A stretch of DNA of 64,000 nucleotides from Streptomyces endophytica. Lineage in GTDB: Bacteria; Actinomycetota; Actinomycetes; Streptomycetales; Streptomycetaceae. The stretch spans positions 3,534,001 through 3,598,000 of the forward strand of contig NZ_CP110636.1 of assembly GCF_026153355.1 (NCBI RefSeq). The letters run 5' to 3'. The position numbers were made by a program, and so were the translations under genes. The notes below the pieces were generated by a model. The model was given only the letters and a program-made list of their open reading frames with translations. It had not been told where the DNA came from and ran no database searches. Position 1 is the stretch's first letter; each line of letters starts with the position of its first letter. Shown here piece after piece: positions 1 through 8,026 of this stretch.

Positions 1-1
1 C

Positions 2-310
2 CTCGAACGGGTGGCGGCCGGCGGCACCGCGCTGGACCCGGACGTGGTGTCCCAGCTGTTCGGCGCGAGCCGCCGGTCGCGGGCGCTGGACGCGCTCACC
101 CCGCGCGAGCACGAGGTGCTGTCCCTGATGGCGCAGGGCCGCACCAACCAGTCCATCGCCACCGCCCTGACCGTCTCCGAGCGGGCGGTCGAGAAGCATG
201 TCGCCCATGTCTTCGCCAAGCTCGGCCTCCCGCCCTCGGAGACGGACCACCGCCGGGTGCTCGCGGTACTGCGCTACTTGGAGGCCGCGGGCCCCGCCGG
301 GGTGAGCTGA
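2..310 (+). CDS. LuxR-family response regulator, C-terminal end (5' truncated by window)
   Basis: Only the last ~100 residues are in the window; the reading frame is open to the left edge. The visible part is a classic GerE/LuxR helix-turn-helix: LTPREHEVLSLMAQG, then NQSIATALTVSERAVEKHV and a closing FAKLGL helix. Proteins ending this way are usually NarL/FixJ response regulators with an N-terminal receiver domain, which lies outside. The stop overlaps the 3' end of the convergent lipoprotein gene by 37 bases, so the two mRNAs would be complementary at their ends. Family is certain; target and partner kinase cannot be inferred. Confidence 0.9.
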   Translation, partial: LERVAAGGTALDPDVVSQLFGASRRSRALDALTPREHEVLSLMAQGRTNQSIATALTVSERAVEKHVAHVFAKLGLPPSETDHRRVLAVLRYLEAAGPAGVS

Positions 311-2358
311 GCCGGGCACAGCCGGCGCGGCTGCGCGTCGGTGCGCAGCTTGGCGTCGACGCAGCCGCCGGGCAGCCCGTCGTGGGCGGTGCGGCCGAAG
401 TTGGCGGTGACGGTCAGGGTGCCGTCGCCGAAGACCGTGCGCTGGACGGTGCGGTCGCCGGTCAGCCACCGGAAGGACGTCATCCGCTCGGTCCCCGCGG
501 CCCGGTGCAACGGCGCGAAGTACCGCTGCAAGGCGGCGAGTTCACTCCCGTGCTCGGCCAGCGAGGTCCCGTCCAGGACATAGTTGAGCGGCGTGTTGTA
601 GAGCATGGCCAGCAGCGCCCGGGTGGTCTTCTGCGCCGGCAGCTTCTCGTACGACAGCTCCCAGCGCTCGGCGTTGACCAGCGAGCCGTGCAGCGCGGTC
701 TCGTACAGCGGCACCCGGTACGCGGGGTCGTACATCGCCTTCGCCAGGCCGGCCGGCAGTCGCACCGGCTTGAAGAACGCCTTCGGCGCGTTCTCCGGGA
801 AGTAGCCGCCCCAGGTCGGCTTGTCGCGCTCCAGCTTCCACAGGCCGTCGGCGACCGGGGTGCCCGAGCCGTGGTCGTACGCGAGCACCTCGTTGGCCCA
901 CGGCTGGGCCGACTCGGAGCCCAGCACGAAGTCCCGGGACAGGCGCCGCATCCGGGCCAGCCGGGCGGCGCGGTCGCCCGCCTTCGTCATCTCGTGTCCC
1001 GCGGCGTGGTCCCGGAAGACCTCCCCGGTCGCGTCGACGTCGAGGAAGTAGCTGTCCGCCCCGTTGGCGGTCATCGTGCGCGTACGGTCGGCGAGGTAGT
1101 GCTTCGTCGGCTCGGCCTTCTCGAAGGCGCGCGAGCTCAGGTAGCAGCCGCGGCCGCCGAAGCCGGTCTCCGGGGTGCCGTCCGCCTTTCGTATACAGAA
1201 GTCGGGATACACCCGGTCCGGCCACGCCGAGGTGGGACTGTCGGCGGTCTTCGGGTCCTGCCCGTTGGCGAACGAGTCGTACGGGCCGACGAGATAGCCC
1301 GCCTTCTTGGCGGCCCGCACCGCCGCGGCGTCCATCGGGTGGGGCCCCGAGTCATATCCGAGCCACATCCGCCCGACCCCCAGCCGCTTGAGCTTGTCGA
1401 TCCCGGCGGCGGTCCGCGCCTCCCCCCACACATACGCGTGGAACGCCCCGAGCAGCCTGGCGTTGGCCGGGTTCTTCCGGATCTTCCGCCCCAGACTGCC
1501 GAGCTGCCCGTGCTGGGCGAGATACGCCCGGTAGTCGGCCGCCGGCGCGACCGGATCGCCGTCGGTGAGCGCGAACGACACGTCGTACTCCCGGGTGCCT
1601 TCCCCGCCGTCAAACGCATGGACGGCGGTACTCCGCAACCGCCCACCCACGGACGCGAACCGCAACGACGTCCCGATGTCCGTCGGCACGAGATAACTCA
1701 CCCCGTGCCCCCGCCCGCCGGAACTCCCGCCTGCCCCTCGGGAGCCGTCCAGGGCATACCCCCACAACGGCAACGCCAGCTCCGCCCCCACATCCACGCT
1801 GCTCCCGGCCAGCCCGCCCTTCTCCGACCCCGCGTTCCAGAACGCGTCCCGCACCGGGATGTCCAGCCCTTCCCCGCGCGGCAGTTGGACGGACGAGGCG
1901 GCCCGGTCGGTCCCGGTCACCGGCCAGCTGACCGACCCGTCATGCTCCGACCGCAGCCGGATCCGCAGCCGCCCGTGCTCCACCCCGGCCGTCACCGTCA
2001 GCCCCTTCGCGGGATAGCTCCAGCGCGCCCCGTCCGACGTACGCGTCACCGGCCCCGGCTTCCCGAGCCCGCCCCCGGCCGCCTCGGACCACACCATCCG
2101 CCGCCCGTCCCCGGCCCGCGCACTGACCGCGAGCGTCCCGGTGTCCACGACGGCGGTACCACCGGCCACGGGCAACTCCAGCTTGCTCCCGCGCAGCGTC
2201 CCGGCGGCGGCACTGTCACATCCGCTCAGACCGAGGGCGGCCGAGGCGAGCGCGAGGGACGCGGCGAGCGCCCGAGTGGTCCGGCGGGCCCGCGGCGACC
2301 TGCGACGGGCGCCCCGCGAAGGGGAGTTGGGGTCCCCGGAGATCGTGAAAGAAGTCAT
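274..2358 (-). CDS. Putative lipoprotein glycoside hydrolase (TIM-barrel type)
   Basis: A 694-residue exported protein. The N-terminus has an arginine-rich stretch, a hydrophobic segment and a lipobox (LSGC near residue 47), so it should be membrane-anchored outside the cell. The middle and C-terminal part resembles retaining glycoside-hydrolase barrels of the GH101-like kind: aromatic patches, a DSYFLDVDATGE strand end (possible catalytic Asp), and LGSESAQPW farther on (possible acid/base Glu). Substrate is unknown and the family is a judgement by eye. The start has no clear ribosome-binding site; a -10-like CACTAT lies 9 bases before the ATG, which suggests a leaderless or very short-leader transcript. 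Confidence 0.6.
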   Translation of the reverse strand: MTSFTISGDPNSPSRGARRRSPRARRTTRALAASLALASAALGLSGCDSAAAGTLRGSKLELPVAGGTAVVDTGTLAVSARAGDGRRMVWSEAAGGGLGKPGPVTRTSDGARWSYPAKGLTVTAGVEHGRLRIRLRSEHDGSVSWPVTGTDRAASSVQLPRGEGLDIPVRDAFWNAGSEKGGLAGSSVDVGAELALPLWGYALDGSRGAGGSSGGRGHGVSYLVPTDIGTSLRFASVGGRLRSTAVHAFDGGEGTREYDVSFALTDGDPVAPAADYRAYLAQHGQLGSLGRKIRKNPANARLLGAFHAYVWGEARTAAGIDKLKRLGVGRMWLGYDSGPHPMDAAAVRAAKKAGYLVGPYDSFANGQDPKTADSPTSAWPDRVYPDFCIRKADGTPETGFGGRGCYLSSRAFEKAEPTKHYLADRTRTMTANGADSYFLDVDATGEVFRDHAAGHEMTKAGDRAARLARMRRLSRDFVLGSESAQPWANEVLAYDHGSGTPVADGLWKLERDKPTWGGYFPENAPKAFFKPVRLPAGLAKAMYDPAYRVPLYETALHGSLVNAERWELSYEKLPAQKTTRALLAMLYNTPLNYVLDGTSLAEHGSELAALQRYFAPLHRAAGTERMTSFRWLTGDRTVQRTVFGDGTLTVTANFGRTAHDGLPGGCVDAKLRTDAQPRRLCPAQLTPAGPAASK

Positions 2359-2372
2359 GGGGACTGGATAGT

Positions 2373-2404
2373 GAGCGGTCTTAAGAGGCTTCTAAGAACC
2401 GCTC
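2373..2404 (-). promoter_or_regulatory. Candidate OmpR-type direct repeat in promoter of the lipoprotein gene
   Basis: Read on the plus strand this holds CTTAAG, five bases, TCTAAG: hexamers spaced 11 bp apart as response regulators of the OmpR/PhoB family bind them. The same stretch is also an imperfect inverted repeat (14-bp arms, 4-base loop, two mismatches). It lies 15-46 bases upstream of the start, just upstream of a -10-like CACTAT. A very similar array precedes the ferric-reductase-like gene at 5360-5403. Confidence 0.45.
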
Positions 2405-2515
2405 TCCACTACGGGGAAACGCTTGCCCCGTCGCCCGCCTCCCGCTCCTCCTCGGACGCCTCCGCCACCCCCGAGGCCCGCGCCCGTGGGAGATCTCTCC
2501 GTACAGGGTTCCGTG

Positions 2516-3706
2516 TCAGGCCGAAGCGAGGCGTCGCGCCGCGAGCTCGGCGTAGAGGGTGGCGCCGTCCGCCAGTACCGCGTCGTCGAACTCGGCCAGC
2601 GGGGAGTGGTTGTTGGGGCTGCGTTCCGGGTCGGCGCCGCGGGGCGGGGCGCCGAGGAAGAGCATGGCGCCGGGGACCTCGGCGAGCACGCGGGAGAAGT
2701 CCTCCGAGCCCTGGAGGGGCTGCGCCTGCGGTACGTAGCGCTCCTCGCCCAGCGCCTCGCGGACCGCGCCCGCCGCGAAGTCCGCCTCCGTGTGGTCGTT
2801 GACGGTGACGGGGTAGACCTCCTGGAACTCCGCGTCCACGTCGACCCCGTAGGCCGCCGCGATGCCGCGGCACACCTCCACGGTGCCGTCCTTGACGCGG
2901 GCCTGTGCCGCGTCCGAGAAGCTGCGGACCGTCGCCTCGAAGACCGCGGTGTCCGGGATGACGTTCTGCTTCGTACCGGCGTGGAACGTGCCCACCGTGA
3001 GGATCACCGGGTCGAAGACGTCGAAGGTACGGGTGATCCACGCCTGTAGCGCGGTCACCATCGCACAGCCCGCCTGCACCGGGTCCTTCGCGCGGTGCGG
3101 CATCGACCCGTGCCCGCCCTCACCGCGCACCGTCACCCGCAACGTGTTGGACGCGGCCATCGCCGTACCGCCGCGGGTCCGGAACACGCCGCTGGGCAGC
3201 CCCGCCGACAGCACGTGGATCGCGTACGCCGCGGCCGGCCGCTGCCCGGTCGCGTCCAGCAGCCCCTCGGCGAGCATGTGCCGCGCCCCGTCGTAGCCCT
3301 CCTCGCCCGGCTGGAACATGAAGAGGACGTTCCCCGCGAGCCGGTCGCGGTGCGCGCTGAGCAGCTTGGCGGCGCCGGTGAGCATGGTGGTGTGCAGGTC
3401 GTGGCCGCAGGCGTGCATCCGGCCGTTGTCGGCGGCGAAGTCCAGGCCGGTGCGCTCGGCGACCGGCAGGGCGTCCATGTCACCGCGCAGCAGTACGGTG
3501 GGTCCGGGCCGGCCCCCGCGCAACACCGCCGTCACCGAGCTGAGTCCGTCGCCGGTGCGGACCTCCAACGGCAGCCCGTCGAGCGCGGCCAGCACCGTCT
3601 CCTGGGTACGGGGAAGATCGAGCCCGGTCTCGGGGATGCGATGCAGCGTACGGCGGAGCTGGATGAGGTCGTCGGACAGCGCCCGGGCGTCGTCGCGGAG
3701 GTTCAC
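2516..3706 (-). CDS. M20-family metallopeptidase / amidohydrolase
   Basis: A 396-residue cytoplasmic zinc amidohydrolase of the M20D (hippurate hydrolase / N-acyl amino acid amidohydrolase) group. The metal-binding motifs are intact: GDMDALP at 75-81, MHACGHDLH at 97-105 and FQPGEEG at about 131-137, followed by the lid domain with GGHGSMPH. Length is normal. The GTG start has a good AAAGGAG site 5 bases upstream, and that site includes the stop codon of the preceding DUF397 gene, so the two are probably translated from one mRNA. The substrate is likely an N-acylated amino acid or dipeptide; nothing in the context narrows it. Confidence 0.88.
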   Translation of the reverse strand: MNLRDDARALSDDLIQLRRTLHRIPETGLDLPRTQETVLAALDGLPLEVRTGDGLSSVTAVLRGGRPGPTVLLRGDMDALPVAERTGLDFAADNGRMHACGHDLHTTMLTGAAKLLSAHRDRLAGNVLFMFQPGEEGYDGARHMLAEGLLDATGQRPAAAYAIHVLSAGLPSGVFRTRGGTAMAASNTLRVTVRGEGGHGSMPHRAKDPVQAGCAMVTALQAWITRTFDVFDPVILTVGTFHAGTKQNVIPDTAVFEATVRSFSDAAQARVKDGTVEVCRGIAAAYGVDVDAEFQEVYPVTVNDHTEADFAAGAVREALGEERYVPQAQPLQGSEDFSRVLAEVPGAMLFLGAPPRGADPERSPNNHSPLAEFDDAVLADGATLYAELAARRLASA

Positions 3707-3717
3707 GGGGGCTCCTT

Positions 3718-4065
3718 TCAGGCGCCGAACGTCCCTTGTTTGACGGCTGAGATGAACGCGGTCCAGCCGCTGGCGGGGATGACGAGCGCGGGGCCGTCCG
3801 GGACCTTGCTGTCACGGACGGGGACGAGGCCGTGGGGGTGGGTGAGGGTGCGGCTGAACTCGATGCACTGGTCTCCGTCGCTGTAGGACGACTTGGTCCA
3901 GGCGAAGTCCCGGGTGAACTCGACGCAGTCGCCGCCGTTGGCGTCGCTGTAGGAGGACTTGACCCATGCGAAGTCTCGGGTGAACTCGACGCAGTCCCCG
4001 CCGCTGCCGTCGCTGTAGGACGACTTGACCCACTGGGCGGCTGCGAGATCCAACTCGGGGCTCAT
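3718..4065 (-). CDS. DUF397 protein with three tandem N-terminal repeats
   Basis: DUF397 proteins are small Streptomyces proteins nearly always paired with an XRE regulator; BldB-type functions and toxin-antitoxin-like roles have been proposed for them. Here 115 residues contain the conserved WxKSSYSD...DCVEF core three times in tandem, then the usual C-terminal part (VPVRDSKVPDGPAL, GWTAFISAVK). A normal member has one copy and about 60-70 residues. The DNA shows the triplication as near-identical blocks of about 75 bp. The start overlaps the stop of the upstream XRE gene by 4 bases. Confidence 0.9.
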   Translation of the reverse strand: MSPELDLAAAQWVKSSYSDGSGGDCVEFTRDFAWVKSSYSDANGGDCVEFTRDFAWTKSSYSDGDQCIEFSRTLTHPHGLVPVRDSKVPDGPALVIPASGWTAFISAVKQGTFGA

Positions 4066-4892
4066 GCGCGGTACTCCTTCAGGAGGTTTTTGATCAGGGC
4101 TAGTGATCGATCAGGGGATAACGCATGCGCCCTGAGCAGATCATAGTCATCTAGGGCGGCGTCGACCGTTTGTGCGGAGTCATGCATCCTGCCTCCTACC
4201 CGGGTCTCTGTGTAGAGCACCGTTGGAGCGTCCGTGAAGCGCAGCACAGTGAACGGTTTCGCGTGCGCAGCCGGGGCGCCGGCTGAGAACGGCAGAACCT
4301 GCAGCTTGATGTGAGGCGTCGCTGCTGACGTCAGCAGGTACTCCAGTTGTCCCGTCATGATCGCGGCGCTTCCTACGACCGTGCGCAGACATGCCTCATG
4401 CAGGATGATCCACAGAAGCGGAGGAGAAGCCTGCTCGAACACCTCACGCCGCCCTATGCGCGCGGCAACCTTGCCCTCGATACCCTCCGCGGTCGCCTGG
4501 GGATTGGAGGTGCGAAAGACGGTGCGTGCGTAGTCCTCCGTCTGGAGAATGCCTTTCACCAGGTTCGCCGAGTAGTCCAGGATGCGCGACGCCTTCCGCT
4601 CCAGGTTGAGGTACGGGACGAACCAACTTGGGTGGTCGCCTTCGTCGAGCCTGCGGAGCATCCCTGCGAATAGCTCGCCCGTTCCGAATGCGAGGTCGCA
4701 GCCCCTGGCGAACTTCTCGCTCGGCCTCGGCGTCAGCGTGCCGGACTCGACCTTGGACACGTATGCCTCGGAATAGCCCATGGAATGGCCCAGATGCTTC
4801 TGCGTGAGCTTGCGCGCCAGACGCACCTGGCGGACATCCCGTCCGAATCGCTGGAGTGGGTTCAAGTTCTCGGGTGAGGTGGTCTCGTCCAA
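4062..4892 (-). CDS. XRE-family regulator with DUF5753 domain
   Basis: A 276-residue DNA-binding protein. Residues ~12-70 form an XRE helix-turn-helix (RLARKLTQKHLGHSMGYSEAYVSKVE), and the rest is the DUF5753 domain typical of Streptomyces regulators paired with DUF397 proteins (YFVPYLNLERKA-like and ILHEACLRT motifs). It is the first gene of a minus-strand group followed by DUF397 (4-base overlap) and the M20 gene. Codon GC is visibly lower than in the neighbours, as is common in these fast-evolving regulators. Target promoter unknown; autoregulation is likely for the family. Confidence 0.9.
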   Translation of the reverse strand: MDETTSPENLNPLQRFGRDVRQVRLARKLTQKHLGHSMGYSEAYVSKVESGTLTPRPSEKFARGCDLAFGTGELFAGMLRRLDEGDHPSWFVPYLNLERKASRILDYSANLVKGILQTEDYARTVFRTSNPQATAEGIEGKVAARIGRREVFEQASPPLLWIILHEACLRTVVGSAAIMTGQLEYLLTSAATPHIKLQVLPFSAGAPAAHAKPFTVLRFTDAPTVLYTETRVGGRMHDSAQTVDAALDDYDLLRAHALSPDRSLALIKNLLKEYRA

Positions 4893-4943
4893 CGCTATGA
4901 CCTCTTGTCATGTGAGCGTGCTGACGTCGCAGCAGGTCGCGAG

Positions 4944-4963
4944 CTTGAGTGCTGCCGGTCAAG
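4944..4963. promoter_or_regulatory. Inverted repeat in divergent intergenic region
   Basis: CTTGA, ten bases, TCAAG lies in the 158-base gap between the XRE gene (minus) and the small plus-strand gene at 5051. Its position suits an operator of the XRE regulator. No convincing -35/-10 pair was found on either strand. Confidence 0.3.
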
Positions 4964-5050
4964 TGATCCGATCCTATTGCCCGTTGCTTTGCCACGGTGA
5001 CCGAATGGCTACATCCGGTTACCTCATAACGGAGCCCCAGGAGGCCGCTC

Positions 5051-5449
5051 ATGACGGACGACACCCCCACCTCCCCCACCACCTCCACCTCCACCTCCAC
5101 CCCCCGACTCCTCCCGTGGACGAGCCCGGAAGGGAAGCCCTGCCTCGTTCTCGGGGACGGGACCGGGTTCATCTCCCGGCTCGCGGACGACATCGAGGCG
5201 GAGCAGCTCTGCTACACCGCCGAGTTGCGCAAAGAGGCGCGGCGGCTGCTCGACGGGCGGAGCTGGACGACCGGGGAGCTCCAGTTGCTGACGGTCGAGC
5301 TGACCGAGGCGCTCGACGCGGTGCACCGGATCGCGGAAAGCCGGGGTGAGCGGCTGGTTCTTAACCAACGGTCAGGCTGTCCTCAAGGCTGCCTTAAGGA
5401 ACCGGAATTGGGGCCTGACCTGGTGTTTCGCGGTGTCGAACGGCCGTAG
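5051..5449 (+). CDS. Small hypothetical protein divergent from XRE/DUF397
   Basis: A 132-residue soluble protein. The start is supported by AGGAGG at 5039-5044. A threonine-rich N-terminus is followed by a charged helical region (LADDIEAEQLCYTAELRKEARRL, WTTGELQLLTVELTEAL). I recognise it as the kind of small protein often found beside XRE/DUF397 pairs in Streptomyces, without known function. The last ~30 residues run through the 11-bp repeat array that appears to be the promoter region of the next gene, so the true 3' end could be earlier. Confidence 0.6.
   Translation: MTDDTPTSPTTSTSTSTPRLLPWTSPEGKPCLVLGDGTGFISRLADDIEAEQLCYTAELRKEARRLLDGRSWTTGELQLLTVELTEALDAVHRIAESRGERLVLNQRSGCPQGCLKEPELGPDLVFRGVERP
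5360..5403 (+). promoter_or_regulatory. Four tandem 11-bp repeats upstream of ferric-reductase-like gene
   Basis: Four consecutive 11-mers start with CTTAAC, GTCAGG, CTCAAG and CTTAAG at 5360, 5371, 5382 and 5393. An 11-bp period of CTYAAG-like half-sites is the signature of OmpR/PhoB-family response-regulator binding. The array is 58 bases upstream of the GTG at 5461. A TAGTTT hexamer at 5447-5452 could be the -10 of a nearly leaderless transcript. Confidence 0.5.
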
Positions 5450-5460
5450 TTTGTCGGCCT

Positions 5461-6930
5461 GTGAGCACCCCCACCCACCCTCGCGCCCGGGACGGCGCCC
5501 CGCACTCGTCCCCCGTCCATCCGCTCTACTCGCGGCTGGCCCCCCGGCCCGTATCGACGTCCGTACCGACGTCCGCACCTCCGGCCACGCCGAGGCCCGT
5601 GCCGACGCCCGTACCGGCGCCCCCGCTGCGTACCTCGCCGCGGGCCCTGCGGGCCGGGCTGGCGGGTGGTGCGGCCGTGGTCGTCGGGCTCTGGCTCGTG
5701 CAGGCGGAGCCCTCGGCGCGGCTCGACGCGCTGTTCGCCACCCTCGCGCACCTCAGCGGGCTGCTCGCGGCGTACGGCGTGCTGGCGATGCTGCTGCTCA
5801 TGGCGCGCGTACCGGCCGTCGAGCACGGGGTGGGTGCCGACCGGCTGGCCCGCTGGCACGCCCTCGGCGGCCGGTACGTCCTCGGGCTGTGCTGCACCCA
5901 CGCCCTCTTCGCGCTGTGCGGCTACGCGGCCCACACCGGTGCGGATCTGCTCGCCGCCGCCGGCGGCCTGCTCGGCTACCCGTGGCTGGCCGCCGCGGCG
6001 GTGGGCACGGGGCTGCTGGCCGGGGTCGGGGTCACCTCGGCCGCTGCGCTCCGCCGCCGGGTCCGGCACGAGACCTGGCGCGCGGTCCATCTGCTGACGT
6101 ACGTGGCCGTCGCGCTCGCCTTCGGCCACCAGCTCTCCGGGCCCGATCTGGCCGGCAGCCCGTTCGCCGCCTGGCTGTGGGCGCTGGCGCACACCACCGT
6201 CGGCACCCTGCTGGTCTGGTACCGGCTGGTCGTCCCCGTACGGCAGGCGCTCCGGCACGATCTGCGGGTCGCCGAGGTGCGGACCGAGGGGCCGGGGGTG
6301 GTCTCGGTCGTCATACGGGGGCGCGGACTGGAAGCATTGCGGGCCGAGCCGGGGCAGTTCTTCCGCTGGCGGTTCCTGGACCGGCGGCTGTGGCGGACGG
6401 CGCTGCCGTTCTCGCTCTCCGCGCCGGTACGCGAGGACACGCTGCGGATCACGGTCAAGGCGTGCGGCGACCACACGCGGCGGGTCCGGCGGCTGCGGCC
6501 GGGCGTACGGGTGCTGGCCACCGGCCCGTTCGGGGCGCTGACGGCACACCGGCGGACCCGCCGCAAGGTGCTGCTGCTCGCCGGGGGCGTCGGCATCACG
6601 CCGATGCGGGCCCTGTTCGAGACCCTGCCGGGCGGGCCCGGCGATCTCACGCTGCTCTACCGGGCGGGCAGCGCCGCGCAGTTGGTGCTGCGCGAGGAGC
6701 TGGAGGGGATCGCCGCGGCGCGCGGGGCGGCCCTGCACTATCTGCTCGGCCCGTCCGACGGGCCCTTCGATCCGCTGGCCCCGCGCGCGCTGCGCAACCT
6801 CGTGCCGGATCTGGCGGAGCACGACGTCTATCTGTGCGGCCCGCCCGGGATGGCGCGGGCCGCGATCACCGCTCTGGAGCGGGCGGGTGTGCCCGCGTCC
6901 CGTATCCACTCCGAGCACTTCACGTTCTGA
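5461..6930 (+). CDS. Ferric reductase-like membrane flavoprotein (ferredoxin-reductase type)
   Basis: A 489-residue integral membrane oxidoreductase. After a proline-rich N-terminal tail (~60 residues) come six hydrophobic segments with paired histidines suited to haem ligation (H133/H147 and H210/H223), then a cytosolic FAD domain (RTALPFSLSAP near 313-323) and an NAD(P) domain (LLLAGGVGITPMRAL near 371-385, CGPPGM near 465). It ends in the common ...HSEHFTF motif. It should pass electrons from NAD(P)H through FAD to haem and across the membrane, possibly to ferric iron. No ribosome-binding site is visible before the GTG; transcription may be leaderless. An OmpR-type repeat array lies upstream. 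Confidence 0.85.
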   Translation: MSTPTHPRARDGAPHSSPVHPLYSRLAPRPVSTSVPTSAPPATPRPVPTPVPAPPLRTSPRALRAGLAGGAAVVVGLWLVQAEPSARLDALFATLAHLSGLLAAYGVLAMLLLMARVPAVEHGVGADRLARWHALGGRYVLGLCCTHALFALCGYAAHTGADLLAAAGGLLGYPWLAAAAVGTGLLAGVGVTSAAALRRRVRHETWRAVHLLTYVAVALAFGHQLSGPDLAGSPFAAWLWALAHTTVGTLLVWYRLVVPVRQALRHDLRVAEVRTEGPGVVSVVIRGRGLEALRAEPGQFFRWRFLDRRLWRTALPFSLSAPVREDTLRITVKACGDHTRRVRRLRPGVRVLATGPFGALTAHRRTRRKVLLLAGGVGITPMRALFETLPGGPGDLTLLYRAGSAAQLVLREELEGIAAARGAALHYLLGPSDGPFDPLAPRALRNLVPDLAEHDVYLCGPPGMARAAITALERAGVPASRIHSEHFTF

Positions 6931-6989
6931 GCCCCGCCCACTTGAACCACTGGCCGTTGGCCGTTGGCCGCTGGAAGGATCCGTCGTTC

Positions 6990-7265
6990 ATGGCGAAGCA
7001 CCGCAAGCCACGCAGGCGTCGTGCGCCCCGCGCCTCCCGTGCCGTTCCCGGCCCCGCCCCCGTGCCTGTCCCCGCCTCGGCACCGGCCCCCGTTCCCGTC
7101 GCCACCGTACGGGCCCGCCGCCAGCTGGTGGCGTGTCTGGCCGGGGCGAGTGCGCTGAGCGCCACACTGCTGTCCCTGACGGTCTCCCCGGCGGCTCCGC
7201 CCGCCCCGGACCGGGCACCGGCCGGCCACAGCGTCCCGGACCCGCAGGCGGCCCTGCCCAGGTGA
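6990..7265 (+). CDS. Small basic single-span membrane protein, unknown
   Basis: A 91-residue reading frame with ATG at 6990 and GGAAGGAT upstream. A very basic start (MAKHRKPRRRRAPRASR) is followed by a Pro/Val/Ala-rich stretch, then one hydrophobic segment (LVACLAGASALSATLLSLTV) and a proline-rich tail. It starts 59 bases after the reductase and is probably co-transcribed. Ferric-reductase genes are often followed by small exported FMN-binding proteins; this one has no FMN motif. It could be a membrane partner of the reductase, but that is inference. Confidence 0.5.
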   Translation: MAKHRKPRRRRAPRASRAVPGPAPVPVPASAPAPVPVATVRARRQLVACLAGASALSATLLSLTVSPAAPPAPDRAPAGHSVPDPQAALPR

Positions 7266-7399
7266 GCCCGGCCGCGGTCAGGTTCTCGTTCCAGGAAGTG
7301 CCACCTGGTAGTTGTGGGCAGGGCTGTCAGCGCCGGGTACGGGGCATCGCCGGCCACCGGACACATCGAGAGACATCAGGCACATCGGGGTGGGACGAC

Positions 7400-7909
7400 A
7401 TGTACAGCTTCTACGTGTTCGAGGGTTCCTTCTGGCAGGGCGGCGGCGGTTGGGAGCACCTTGAGGTGTGCAGCGACCTCGGAGAGCTCGACGCTTCGGT
7501 CGCCTACTACGTGCGTACGGGTTCGTGGGCGGCCGGCGGCGCCTTCGTGATCAGGGTCTACCGGGGCGGGGAGCTCCTGGTGGAAAGGGAGCTGGACCCG
7601 TTCGTGACGGTGAAGGTCCCCGGGCTGACGGCGCTGCGGTCCGCAGCGGACCTGGGGGCCAGCGGCGGCGCACCGGAGCCCGGTGGGCGGTATGACGGCA
7701 TGGACGACGACGCGATCTGGGATGTTCTGCCGCAGGACATCTACGAGGTCGCGGAAGAGTCGCCCGAGGCCATCGAGGTGAGCGTCGACTGGGAAGGCCT
7801 TGCTCTGCCGGCCCTGGTCTCTCCCGTGCTGCCGCCCGGGACCGGCGTCGCGATCGACGGGCGCGAGTTGCCCTACGGCCGCACCTCGACCCTGGACGGC
7901 TGCATCTGA
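7400..7909 (+). CDS. Hypothetical acidic protein
   Basis: A 169-residue acidic soluble protein starting MYSFYVFEGSFWQGGGGWEHLEV. There is no signal peptide or membrane segment. It has several aromatic and Glu/Asp-rich stretches (DDDAIWDVLPQDIYEVAEESPEAIEV) and looks like a mostly beta protein. I do not recognise the family. The start codon lacks a strong ribosome-binding site (GGGACGAC precedes it). The 134 bases upstream hold no other gene. Confidence 0.6.
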   Translation: MYSFYVFEGSFWQGGGGWEHLEVCSDLGELDASVAYYVRTGSWAAGGAFVIRVYRGGELLVERELDPFVTVKVPGLTALRSAADLGASGGAPEPGGRYDGMDDDAIWDVLPQDIYEVAEESPEAIEVSVDWEGLALPALVSPVLPPGTGVAIDGRELPYGRTSTLDGCI

Positions 7910-7912
7910 CCC

Positions 7913-7960
7913 GGCGGACGTCGGCCCCTCTGTTCCGGTGGACGTCGGCCCCTCCGTTCG
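7913..7960. repeat. Two tandem copies of a 24-bp unit
   Basis: Two 24-bp units (7913-7936 and 7937-7960) share the core GGACGTCGGCCCCTC and directly follow the stop of the gene at 7400-7909. They lie in the 117-base gap before the transporter gene. Confidence 0.7.
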
Positions 7961-8026
7961 GCGGCGTTCGTCACCGCGTCCGTAATTGCGGAGCCCGGTC
8001 CGCGGCCCGCTTCTTAAGATCAGCCG

